A DNA stretch of 64,000 bases from NCBI GenBank assembly GCA_041394885.1, contig JAWKHI010000030.1, forward strand, positions 1 to 64,000. Reading direction: 5' to 3'. Every line of letters begins with the position of its first letter. The stretch's first letter is position 1. The DNA comes from DSOI01 sp041394885. GTDB lineage: Bacteria > Acidobacteriota > Terriglobia > Bryobacterales > Bryobacteraceae. Positions 36,387 to 43,930 of the stretch are shown piece after piece. The notes beneath the pieces are model-generated. The model saw only the letters and a list, made by a program, of their open reading frames with translations. It was not told the DNA's origin and made no database searches. Position numbers and translations under genes: made by a program.

Positions 36387-36722
36387 ATGAGCAAACAAGA
36401 TAACAAAACGAGAACGCTCACCAGAACTGACCTTGTTGCGGATCTAGTCTCCGGTTGCAATATCAGCTATTCGACGGCTGAAGTGGTACTGGAAACGATA
36501 CTGTCCAGCATCACTCGTGCCATTCAGCACGGCGACCGGGTCGAAATCCGTCGCTTTGGATCGTTTTTCCCCCACGGGAGGGACGCGCGCGTGGGGCGCA
36601 ATCCGCGAACGGGAGGACCACTCCCAATCGCACCGAAGAAAGTCGCGAAATTCCGTGCTTCGCGCGAACTGCTCGCGTTGGTTAACGGCGAAACTTTGAT
36701 GGAAGGAAACGATGAAGTTTGA
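36387..36722 (+). CDS. HU/IHF-family DNA-binding protein
   Basis: ATG 36387 gives a 111-residue protein, slightly longer than usual (90-100). It carries LTRTDLVADLVSGCNISYSTAEVVLETILSSI (dimer helices), GDRVEIRRFGSF and the DNA-arm signature GRNPRTGGPLPIAPKKVAKF. It should bend DNA as a dimer. An acidic tail (EGNDEV) follows. Its stop lies inside the next gene: the response regulator starts 11 bases before the end, so the two are translationally linked. Confidence 0.88.
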   Translation: MSKQDNKTRTLTRTDLVADLVSGCNISYSTAEVVLETILSSITRAIQHGDRVEIRRFGSFFPHGRDARVGRNPRTGGPLPIAPKKVAKFRASRELLALVNGETLMEGNDEV

Positions 36723-37407
36723 CGTTGTTCTGGTAGATCCGCACACCATCGTCCGGGAAGGCGTACAGTCCATTCTCGAGCGCACCGATGGTTTCCGCGT
36801 TGTCGGCGACGCCGCATCGGGCGCCGCCGCACTCGAGATTTGTGGAAAAAGGCCGCCCGAGGTGGTGGTGACCGAACTTCGGTTGCCGCCACCTGGCCCG
36901 CCCGATTTGATTGCCGCTCTCGCGCAGAGCAATCCGAGGACGCGAGTTCTCATTCTGTCGATGTGGGACGACGAAGCCTCGGTGGGCCAAGCCATCCGGT
37001 CCGGCGCCAAGGGCTTCGTGTCCAAGCGCAGCGCCGGCAACGAACTCGTGCGGGCGGTCCGCGCCGTGGCCCAAGGCGGCAGCTACTGGAGCCCGTCGGC
37101 CAGTCACGGCTTGCTCAAAGCGTTCACGGCCGGCAATGCCAACGCGAGAGTCAGCAGCAAAAACCCCGTTCAGCGGCTTACGCCGCGGGAGCGCCAGGTG
37201 CTAACCCTGGTTGCCGAAGGCAGGCGTAGCCGCGAAATCGCGGCCAGCCTGGATCTCAGCCTGGAAACGATCCGCACTTACCGGAAGATTATCGTCAAGA
37301 AGCTCGAAGTCGGCAGCATCGCGGAAATGACCCAAGTGGCCCTGGCCGCCGGTTTGACGCGCATCGCCTACGGCGACGGGTCCTGGGGTTTCAAACCCCC
37401 GGAATAA
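36712..37407 (+). CDS. NarL/LuxR-type response regulator with altered phosphorylation site
   Basis: A receiver domain (1-125) is followed by a LuxR-type helix-turn-helix (LTPRERQVLTLVAEGRRSREIAASL, then LSLETIRTYRKIIVKKL). Two receiver residues differ from the norm. The acidic pair at the N-terminus is D9-P10 instead of Asp-Asp, and the phospho-acceptor position reads VVVTELRLP with Glu55 instead of Asp. Ser83 and Lys105 are kept. Glu often mimics phospho-Asp, so the protein may be locked on or controlled in another way. Start ATG 36712 has GGAAGGAAA upstream. No kinase gene is adjacent. It ends before a strong terminator. Confidence 0.88.
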   Translation: MKFDVVLVDPHTIVREGVQSILERTDGFRVVGDAASGAAALEICGKRPPEVVVTELRLPPPGPPDLIAALAQSNPRTRVLILSMWDDEASVGQAIRSGAKGFVSKRSAGNELVRAVRAVAQGGSYWSPSASHGLLKAFTAGNANARVSSKNPVQRLTPRERQVLTLVAEGRRSREIAASLDLSLETIRTYRKIIVKKLEVGSIAEMTQVALAAGLTRIAYGDGSWGFKPPE

Positions 37408-37461
37408 CCTGACGCCCGATCGAGCGGCGTGACTTCGCCCAAGGAGAGAGAGGGCGCCCGT

Positions 37462-37503
37462 TGGCGGCAGAGCTAAGGGAGGATCGCTCTGCCGCCATTT
37501 TTT
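37462..37503 (+). terminator. Rho-independent terminator after the HU/response regulator pair
   Basis: A perfect 12-bp stem (TGGCGGCAGAGC, 37462-37473, with its complement at 37486-37497) has a 12-nt loop and is followed at once by six T residues (37498-37503). It stands 54 bp after the regulator stop and 18 bp before the converging gene. It ends the plus-strand operon. Confidence 0.9.
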
Positions 37504-37521
37504 CGTTGCCCCCTCGAACCG

Positions 37522-38094
37522 CTATTGTGGATCGCGGCCGAGGATACTCACCAGTTCGTTTCCGCCGAACTTGGTCTTGGAAACCGTGATCCCCAAAAGC
37601 CGGAAGCCGTCCGCGCCCGCCTCGTTCAATTCCTTCTCCATGGTCGAGGTCCGCGACGTGGCCTGCAGCCGGTACTCCCGTCGAACCGCCGACTCCGGAT
37701 CCCGCTCCATGATCACCGCCACCTCACGGCCTCCGAACATGGACTGGAACACTGTCTGCCCGAGGTAGGCGTATCCCTCATCGCCGGCCGCTCGCATTTC
37801 CTTCTCCATCGTCGAGGTCTTCGACGTCGCCAGCAGCTTGTACTTCCGGTTGGCCGCCTTCTCCGATGCCCGCCGCATCACCACCACTACTTCGTTACCG
37901 CCGGCCGCCGTTTCTCCGCCCATGACGCCGCTGAAGACATACCCCTCGGCCGCGGCTTCGTTCATCTCCTTTTCCATCGTCGACGTCTTCGACGTGGCGA
38001 GGAGTTTATATTCGTAGCTCGGCCCCGCGGCGAGGCCAACCGCTTCGAGCAGCAGGAGCGCGCATGGCAGCGCGATGTGCATTCGGTTTCTCAT
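37522..38094 (-). CDS. Exported protein of three ~60-residue repeats (DUF4177-like)
   Basis: A signal peptide (ALPCALLLLEAVGLAAG) leads to three tandem copies of a ~57-residue module. Each has YKLLATSKTSTMEKEMNEA or a close variant, then a Gly-rich turn and a beta strand such as NEVVVVMRR or NELVSILGR. The module resembles the small alpha/beta DUF4177 fold, but I am not certain. ATG 38094 has GAGAG about eight bases upstream; ATG 38124 overlaps the upstream stop and is possible too. A longer in-frame extension beyond 38124 is only the shadow of the M23 gene. Function unknown. Confidence 0.7.
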   Translation of the reverse strand: MRNRMHIALPCALLLLEAVGLAAGPSYEYKLLATSKTSTMEKEMNEAAAEGYVFSGVMGGETAAGGNEVVVVMRRASEKAANRKYKLLATSKTSTMEKEMRAAGDEGYAYLGQTVFQSMFGGREVAVIMERDPESAVRREYRLQATSRTSTMEKELNEAGADGFRLLGITVSKTKFGGNELVSILGRDPQ

Positions 38095-38120
38095 ACGCAT
38101 CACTCTCATTATCGACATCA

Positions 38121-38984
38121 TCATCGACGCGGCGAGCCCTTGGCCCGTTTCCCCCGCCGTGCCGGAACTGAGCACGGTTTGATCGACGGAACCCACTGCA
38201 GTGGATTCACCGGCAACCCGTTCACCGCCACCTGCCAGTGCAGATGCGGCCCGGTGCTGAACCCGGTCGAGCCCACTTCGCCCACCACGTCGCCCGCCTC
38301 CACCCGCGCTCCATCCGCCGCAATCAGCTTCGACAAATGAATGTAGAGCGACGTCACTCCCTGCCCGTGATCGATCCCGATGGTCCCGCCATGCAGCCGG
38401 TACATGCGCGAAATCCGAACCACTCCTGCCGCGGTGGCCCGCACCGGTGTCCCGCGCTGGGAATGCAGATCCAAGCCCTTGTGATAGGCGCCGGTTCGCT
38501 TCCCGTTGTGCAGCCGCTGCACTCCGAACGGCGAATTCGCGCACGCGCCGGTGGGCGCGACGAACGGTTCGGCCCAACTCCGCTCGTCCGACGCCGTCCG
38601 GAACAGCCGCGAGATGGCCGCCAACTCGCCCGGCTCCGCCGTCAGCGCTTTCATTGACTGAGTGGCGCGGATGTTTTGCGTGAGAAACTGGGCGTCCACC
38701 ACCGTCACTGCCGCCGACTCGAGGAGCCCTCCCGATTCGTCGATCAACTTCACCGCCAGCCGCCCGGGCCGCTGAGACACCGGCACGGGAACGAATCCCA
38801 GGCCGCTGCCATCCGGCTGGCGGAAGATCCTCACCGTACGCCCGGCGAAACTCGTGCGCAGTCCTTCCCGCGCGTGCTCGACGATCACCCGCAGCGTGTC
38901 TCCCTGCTTCACCTCGTCCGGCACCCTGATTACGGCCCACCCCGGAATGGAAGCCAGAACGAGCCAGACTCCAAGTCTCTTCAT
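38121..38984 (-). CDS. M23 family metallopeptidase (LytM-like)
   Basis: The 287-residue exported protein has an N-terminal beta domain (IRVPDEVKQGDTLRVIVEHA), then a peptidase M23 domain. The zinc motifs HKGLDL (HxxxD) and PHLHW (HxH) are both present, with GDVVGEVGSTGFSTG between them. It probably cuts peptidoglycan cross-bridges or activates amidases. The tail is basic (RRGKRAKGSPRR). Its stop overlaps the possible ATG of the repeat protein, so the two form an operon. Confidence 0.9.
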   Translation of the reverse strand: MKRLGVWLVLASIPGWAVIRVPDEVKQGDTLRVIVEHAREGLRTSFAGRTVRIFRQPDGSGLGFVPVPVSQRPGRLAVKLIDESGGLLESAAVTVVDAQFLTQNIRATQSMKALTAEPGELAAISRLFRTASDERSWAEPFVAPTGACANSPFGVQRLHNGKRTGAYHKGLDLHSQRGTPVRATAAGVVRISRMYRLHGGTIGIDHGQGVTSLYIHLSKLIAADGARVEAGDVVGEVGSTGFSTGPHLHWQVAVNGLPVNPLQWVPSIKPCSVPARRGKRAKGSPRR

Positions 38985-39045
38985 GTCTTCTTAATCTTGT
39001 ATCAAATAAGCCGCCCCGCGCCTGCGATTCGAGTATGCTGTCGCT

Positions 39046-40236
39046 ATGCTCACCCGACGCCGATTGCTCGCTGCCGCCGCTGCCGCGCCAATCCCGCTCC
39101 GCGCATGGGCGCGCGGTCCGCTGGAGATACGGCGCGTCGAGCCCTTCGTGTTCCGGCTCGGGCCCCGCTCCGATATCGTTTGCTGCCGCGTGGAAACCGC
39201 CGACGGGCTGCACGGGTGGGGTGAGGGGACCACTCCGCCCAACGTCGCCCCGGTGGTGGCGCAGATTCGCTCACTTGCCCAGTCGCTCGTCACCGGCGCC
39301 TCCGCCTGGGATATCGAAGCGCTTTGGCGGCGGATGTACATCCGCGAGGAGAACTCGCTCGGAGGAACGCTCTACGCCGCCATCAGCGCCATCGACATCG
39401 CACTTTGGGACCTGGTGGCGAAGAAACTCGACGTTCCGGTCTATCAGCTACTGGGCGGCAAGATTCACGCCCGCCTCCCCATTTACACCAGCTATCGTTG
39501 GGGCAACATCCCCCGCACCGCGGAAGCCTATTTCGAAAAGACCAAACAGCTCATCGCGCAAGGCGCTCGCGCCGGAAAGTATGACCCCTTCGGAGCCTAT
39601 CCCGGTCCGGACCGGCAATTGCCCACCGCCACCCTCAATGAGGTTCGCGCCATGATCGACGGCATCCGCCGGGCAGGCCCCTCCTTCGACATCTGCGTGG
39701 AGGCTCACGGCAAGTTCAACATGGCCTCGGCGGGCCGGATCGTGAAGATGCTCGAACCGTTCGACATCTTCTTTCTGGAAGAGCCCGTGCCTCCGGAAAA
39801 CGTCGACGCGATGGCTGCGCTCCAGGCGTCCACCAATATCCCCATCGCCACCGGCGAAGGTCTGCAAGGACACTTCGCCTACCGCGAAACCCTTGCCAAA
39901 CAGGCCGCCCGTATCCTCCAGCCCGACGCCGCCCGCGCCGGCGGCATCACGGCGATGAAAAAGATCGCCGCCATGGCCGACGCGCATTTCGTCACCGTGG
40001 CGCCCCACAATCCCAATGGACCCGTATGCACCGCCGCGTCCATTCACGTGGCTGCGTCGATCCCGAACTTCACCATCATGGAGGAGGGGAACAAGGATGT
40101 GACACTCTATCCCAAGCTGTTCCGCGACGGCTGGGAAGGACGTCTGGACTATTGGACCACACCCGATTCACCCGGCCTGGGCATCGACCTTCCCGCCGAG
40201 TTCGTCAAGGAGTTCCAGGTGCCGCCGAATCGTTGA
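39046..40236 (+). CDS. Enolase-superfamily dehydratase (galactonate dehydratase-like), Tat-exported
   Basis: A twin-arginine signal (TRRRLLAAAAAAPIPLRAWA) precedes a full mandelate racemase/muconate lactonising enzyme fold. Metal-ligand blocks are FDICVEAHGKFN, FFLEEPVPPENVDAM and PIATGEG. The C-terminal catalytic block ILQPDAARAGGITAMKKIA and VAPHNPNGPV resembles D-galactonate dehydratase. It probably dehydrates a sugar acid, here outside the cytoplasm, which is uncommon for a dehydratase. It ends 1 bp before the converging galU stop. Confidence 0.82.
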   Translation: MLTRRRLLAAAAAAPIPLRAWARGPLEIRRVEPFVFRLGPRSDIVCCRVETADGLHGWGEGTTPPNVAPVVAQIRSLAQSLVTGASAWDIEALWRRMYIREENSLGGTLYAAISAIDIALWDLVAKKLDVPVYQLLGGKIHARLPIYTSYRWGNIPRTAEAYFEKTKQLIAQGARAGKYDPFGAYPGPDRQLPTATLNEVRAMIDGIRRAGPSFDICVEAHGKFNMASAGRIVKMLEPFDIFFLEEPVPPENVDAMAALQASTNIPIATGEGLQGHFAYRETLAKQAARILQPDAARAGGITAMKKIAAMADAHFVTVAPHNPNGPVCTAASIHVAASIPNFTIMEEGNKDVTLYPKLFRDGWEGRLDYWTTPDSPGLGIDLPAEFVKEFQVPPNR

Positions 40237-40237
40237 G

Positions 40238-41119
40238 TCAGTCCCGCAGCAGCTCACGCAGCCGTTTCTTCAGAGCCGCGCCGTGGATCGGGTCGGCCAG
40301 TGCGAACTCGACGAATGTCTCGTAGTAGCTCGGAAAGTTGCCGATGTCGTACCGCTTTTCGTTCGGGGGTAGTTTCACCGCCAGCACACGCCGGCCTTCC
40401 TCGCACAGCACCCGCATCGCGTCGGTCAACTGGATCTCACCGTTCTTGCCCGGCGGCAGGCGCCGGATGAGGTCGAAGATCAGCGGCGAAAGAACGTATC
40501 GTCCGGCGATCGCCAGATTGCTCGGCGCCTCTTCCGGACGCGGCTTTTCGATCAGATCGCGCACCCGGATCACGTCCCCGTTGATGTCGGCCGGGCTCAC
40601 GATGCCGTAGGAGGAGGTCTCGTCTTCCGGTACCTCTTCCACCGCGATCACGCAACTGGCGCGTTTGGTTTCAAACAGTTCCACCATCCGTGACACGCTC
40701 TTCGATTGTCCGTTCAGCCCGATGATCGAGTCGCCCAGGGCCAGCACGAACGGCTGCTCGCCGGCGAAATTCTCCCCGCACAGCACCGCGTCGCCCAGCC
40801 CGCGCTGAAACCGCTGCCTCGTGTAAAAGAAGTTGGCGGCCAGATCTTCGAAGTGAATCTCCTGCAGCAGATCCGCCTTGTTGGCATCGCGCAGCATCCG
40901 CGACAACTCGGGATCGGCGTCGAAGTGATTCTCGATGGAGGATTTGCCACGCCCGGTGACGTAAAGGATGTCCCGCACGCCATTGGCAACCAGCTCCTCG
41001 GCGACATATTGAACAATCGGCTTCCGCGCCACTGGAAGCATCTCTTTGGGCTGGGATTTGGTGGCTGGCAACAGCCGTGTGCCGGCCCCCGCCACCGGAA
41101 CGATCGCACTTCGAATCAC
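40238..41119 (-). CDS. galU: UTP-glucose-1-phosphate uridylyltransferase
   Basis: The cytoplasmic enzyme makes UDP-glucose. The nucleotidyltransferase signature VAGAGTRLLPATKSQPKEMLP lies at the N-terminus, with VQYVAEELVANGVRDILYVTGRGK and LGDSIIG further on. Family length (~290) and the PRPEEAPSNLAIAGRYVL block are as expected for bacterial GalU. It supplies UDP-glucose for glycan and lipopolysaccharide synthesis. It is followed upstream by an SDR gene on the same strand, with a 62-bp gap. Confidence 0.93.
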   Translation of the reverse strand: MIRSAIVPVAGAGTRLLPATKSQPKEMLPVARKPIVQYVAEELVANGVRDILYVTGRGKSSIENHFDADPELSRMLRDANKADLLQEIHFEDLAANFFYTRQRFQRGLGDAVLCGENFAGEQPFVLALGDSIIGLNGQSKSVSRMVELFETKRASCVIAVEEVPEDETSSYGIVSPADINGDVIRVRDLIEKPRPEEAPSNLAIAGRYVLSPLIFDLIRRLPPGKNGEIQLTDAMRVLCEEGRRVLAVKLPPNEKRYDIGNFPSYYETFVEFALADPIHGAALKKRLRELLRD

Positions 41120-41181
41120 TTTTCGACTATAGCTCCTCTCGGTTGGCCGTTCGGCCTACTTTGGTCATTCGGCTGGAACGA

Positions 41182-41949
41182 TCAATAGGGCCAGTGCGGC
41201 TTGGAGAATAATCCGCCATCCACCCACAGTGTCTGCCCGGTGACGAAGTCCGCCATCGGGCTGCAGAAGAACACCACCGCCCGCGCCACGTCCTCGGGCA
41301 GGCCCACCCGGCCGAGCGGAGTCACCGAAGCCCATGTCCCCGCGTAATCGCCGGCTTCGTCCTTGGTGCGCTCGATCTCGATCGCTCCCGGCGCCACGCA
41401 GTTCACCCGAATCCCATACTGGCCCAACTCGCAGGCCGCCACCTTGGTGAACATCTCGATGCCGCCCTTGCTGGCGGTGTAGTCCACCAGATGCGGGAAA
41501 GCCAACTTGTTGCACCCGGAACCTATGTTGACGATCGCGCCGCCGCCCTGGGCGCGCATCTGCCGCGCTGCCAACTGCGTGCACAGGAAGCAGCCCTTGA
41601 GATTGGTCTCGATCACCCGGTCCCAATCGGCTTCTTCGAGGTCGAGTAGCGCCTTCCAGGTCTGGACGCCCGCGTTGTTCACCAGGATGTCGAGCTGCCC
41701 GAGCGCCTCGAGCGTCTCCTCGAACAGCCGGTCGACGTCGGCGCGTTGGCCCACATTCGCCTGAATTGGAATGGCGCGGCGCCCCATGGCCGCGATATCG
41801 GCGATGGTGCGCTCCGCGCCCGTCTGATCGGTGTGGTAGTTGACGGCAACGTCGCAGCCTTGGCGCGCGAGCTCGAGCGCGATTCCACGCCCCACCCCTT
41901 TGCTCGCGCCGGTGACCAGAGCCGTTTTTCCAGAAAGAACAGAGACCAT
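41182..41949 (-). CDS. SDR-family oxidoreductase (FabG/glucose dehydrogenase-like)
   Basis: A classical short-chain dehydrogenase of 255 residues: NAD(P)-binding TGASKGVGRG, NNAG at about residue 90, catalytic Ser in NIGSGCNK, and YTASK (Tyr-x3-Lys). The C-terminal FVTGQTLWVDGGLFS is typical. The closest general types are 3-oxoacyl-ACP reductases and glucose 1-dehydrogenases. The substrate cannot be told. Confidence 0.88.
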   Translation of the reverse strand: MVSVLSGKTALVTGASKGVGRGIALELARQGCDVAVNYHTDQTGAERTIADIAAMGRRAIPIQANVGQRADVDRLFEETLEALGQLDILVNNAGVQTWKALLDLEEADWDRVIETNLKGCFLCTQLAARQMRAQGGGAIVNIGSGCNKLAFPHLVDYTASKGGIEMFTKVAACELGQYGIRVNCVAPGAIEIERTKDEAGDYAGTWASVTPLGRVGLPEDVARAVVFFCSPMADFVTGQTLWVDGGLFSKPHWPY

Positions 41950-42021
41950 ACCCGACCAGTTTAAGCCCGCGCCCCATGGGCTTCCTGACCGGGCTTCCCG
42001 CCGGCTCGGATTCCGGTGAGC

Positions 42022-42411
42022 CTACGCCTCAGCCGACTTTTGGCCCCCGCTCGACTTTCGCGTCATCAATCGCCGCGGGTCGAACAGATGCAGCGGCCGG
42101 AAAGCACGCTGCGACCACCGCACGCCATCCCCGAATTGCACCCCCAGAAAATACCCGATCTCCCGATAGACGCAGTACCGCACCACGCCGATCAACTCTC
42201 CTGTCGCATAGCTGATTTTAACAGTGGTCTGTAGCGGGATCGAGACTTCCATCTGCAAGCAAGCCCCCGAAAGCGAGATGTCTTCCAGGTTCGCTACCGC
42301 ACGCTTCCGGCGTCCCGATTTGTCTCTCCACTCCAATTCCACTAAGTCCGCGCATAGCAGCCGGGGTTCTGTGCGTCTCTCTCGCATATACCCACTTATC
42401 GGCGTCAGCAA
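42022..42411 (-). CDS. PilZ-domain protein (c-di-GMP binding)
   Basis: This small 129-residue protein shows both PilZ signature parts: RRTEPR near residue 12 (RxxxR type) and DISLSGACL (D/N-x-S-x-x-G). It consists of this domain alone with a polar C-terminal tail, so it may act as a diffusible c-di-GMP receptor. The start could also be the ATG at codon 9 (42387). No partner gene is evident. Confidence 0.8.
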   Translation of the reverse strand: MLTPISGYMRERRTEPRLLCADLVELEWRDKSGRRKRAVANLEDISLSGACLQMEVSIPLQTTVKISYATGELIGVVRYCVYREIGYFLGVQFGDGVRWSQRAFRPLHLFDPRRLMTRKSSGGQKSAEA

Positions 42412-42506
42412 AACAAAGGCTTAGAGCCTCCCCTCTTGCGAAATTGCCTTACCCGCACTTAGGCGTCTCCTCAGAACGCCCAAATCCTCCGCGGGTTGCC
42501 CTCAGG

Positions 42507-43259
42507 TCAAATCCGGTTAAACCGTTCGATTGCTTTTGTCAGTGCTTTCAACTGTTTGATCAGAGGCACCATCTTCGACTCCCTCTCGTCGATCTCCTGC
42601 GCCTTCTTCAAAACCTCCATCGCCTGCGCCGCGGGCACCGCGACCACGCCGTCCTCGCCCGCCACAATCAAGTCCCCCGGCGCAATCCTCACCCCCGCGC
42701 ACTCCACAGGGATGTCCTTATCCACCGTCGCGTACCGTCCCACTGAACTCGACGGTACTACGCTCCGGGCAAACACCGGCAAGCCCAGTGACCGTACCTC
42801 ACCCACGTCCCGCACACCTCCGTCGATGATCACCCCGGCCACCCCGCGCGCCGTCGCCGCCGTCGCCATCAGCCCTCCCAATCCCGCCACGTCCAGCCCG
42901 TTTTCGATCACCAGCACCCCCACGTCGCCCGGCTGCGCTTCGTCGATCATCGCCACCGAATGCTTCGCGCTCAGCGCCGGTGTCGCCTGCTCGGCCGTCG
43001 CCGGACGCATGAACGCCGTTTTGGCGCGCCCTACGAACGCAGCCCGCGCGCCGTCGAGCGTCCGCGGACGCATGTCGTGGGAAAGGAACCCCCGCCGCCC
43101 CACCACCTGATCCACGGCGTCGGCCACCGAGGCCACCGTCGTTTTCCGGAATCCGGCGATCAACGGATCCACCGGGCCCGCCGGTTTGCGCGCCGCCTGG
43201 AACCCGAATCCCGCAATCGCCGCCGTCATTAACACCAGACCGGTATATTGTCGCTTCAT
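42507..43259 (-). CDS. RraA-like protein with signal peptide
   Basis: ATG 43259 gives an exported form: a signal-like helix (GLVLMTAAIAGFGFQA) precedes a complete RraA/HMG-aldolase fold. It has ATARGVAGVIIDGGVRDVGEVR with the conserved GGxRD, and GVRIAPGDLIVAGEDGVVAVP. Related proteins are aldolases or RNase E regulators, both cytoplasmic. Export therefore points to another role, such as a periplasmic aldolase. It is divergent from a membrane protein gene, with only 22 bp between starts. Confidence 0.8.
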   Translation of the reverse strand: MKRQYTGLVLMTAAIAGFGFQAARKPAGPVDPLIAGFRKTTVASVADAVDQVVGRRGFLSHDMRPRTLDGARAAFVGRAKTAFMRPATAEQATPALSAKHSVAMIDEAQPGDVGVLVIENGLDVAGLGGLMATAATARGVAGVIIDGGVRDVGEVRSLGLPVFARSVVPSSSVGRYATVDKDIPVECAGVRIAPGDLIVAGEDGVVAVPAAQAMEVLKKAQEIDERESKMVPLIKQLKALTKAIERFNRI

Positions 43260-43281
43260 ACTGTGACATTCTAACTGGTAC

Positions 43282-43911
43282 ATGGAGGTTCGGCGAATCG
43301 TTGCTTGGCTGGCCGCCCTGTTCGGTCTCGGCGCACTGCTGCCGCGGCTGATCGGCGCGGCGTTCTTCGACCCTCACCTCATGGTCGCCTTCGCCGCCAT
43401 GGCGGTGCTGTTTGAGGCCCCCGTGATCTGTGACGCTGTGAGCGCGGGCGCCGGTCGCGTACTACCCCGCGCCACCCTCGGCCGCCACATCGCCATCGCC
43501 GCCGGATTCGGATTCGCCTCCGCCGTTCTCCTGATGGTGATCCGCACCGTGGCGAGCAACCGCGAGATCGATGCGCCGTATTTTCTCTATCCCGACCCCC
43601 CCGTCATTGGCGGCCTGCTGCTGCTCGCCTTGGGCTTCGCCATCTTCGGCGCGGCCGCCGGAGCCTGGATCACACTGCACTCCTATTCGCCCGATGTGGC
43701 CCGCCAGCGGCTCCGTACCGGCTTTCTGGCTTTCCTGCTCGCGTTGATACTGGCGGCCAAGTTCGGGCCGGATGGCTGGCGGGCTGCCCTGACCTCACTC
43801 CTCACCAACGACGTGATCCTCACCGCGTCGGCGGTGCTGTTCGCTCTTCTGGCGGGTGCGTCGGCGTTGCTTTACCGGTCCGCCGCGCGGCATCGCCAGT
43901 ACTCGGCCTGA
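43282..43911 (+). CDS. Small polytopic membrane protein, unknown
   Basis: The 209-residue protein has about five or six hydrophobic helices and short Arg-rich loops. No motif is recognised. It starts 22 bp from the divergent RraA-like gene and converges with the permease gene. Ordinary codon use supports it as a real gene. Confidence 0.6.
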   Translation: MEVRRIVAWLAALFGLGALLPRLIGAAFFDPHLMVAFAAMAVLFEAPVICDAVSAGAGRVLPRATLGRHIAIAAGFGFASAVLLMVIRTVASNREIDAPYFLYPDPPVIGGLLLLALGFAIFGAAAGAWITLHSYSPDVARQRLRTGFLAFLLALILAAKFGPDGWRAALTSLLTNDVILTASAVLFALLAGASALLYRSAARHRQYSA

Positions 43912-43930
43912 GGCCTACACAGACGCAGCC

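Noticed and set aside
37522..39213. A 563-codon minus-strand frame joining the repeat protein to upstream sequence
   Set aside because: The upstream two thirds overlap the M23 gene in another frame and are low-complexity; the real start has its own signal peptide near 38094.
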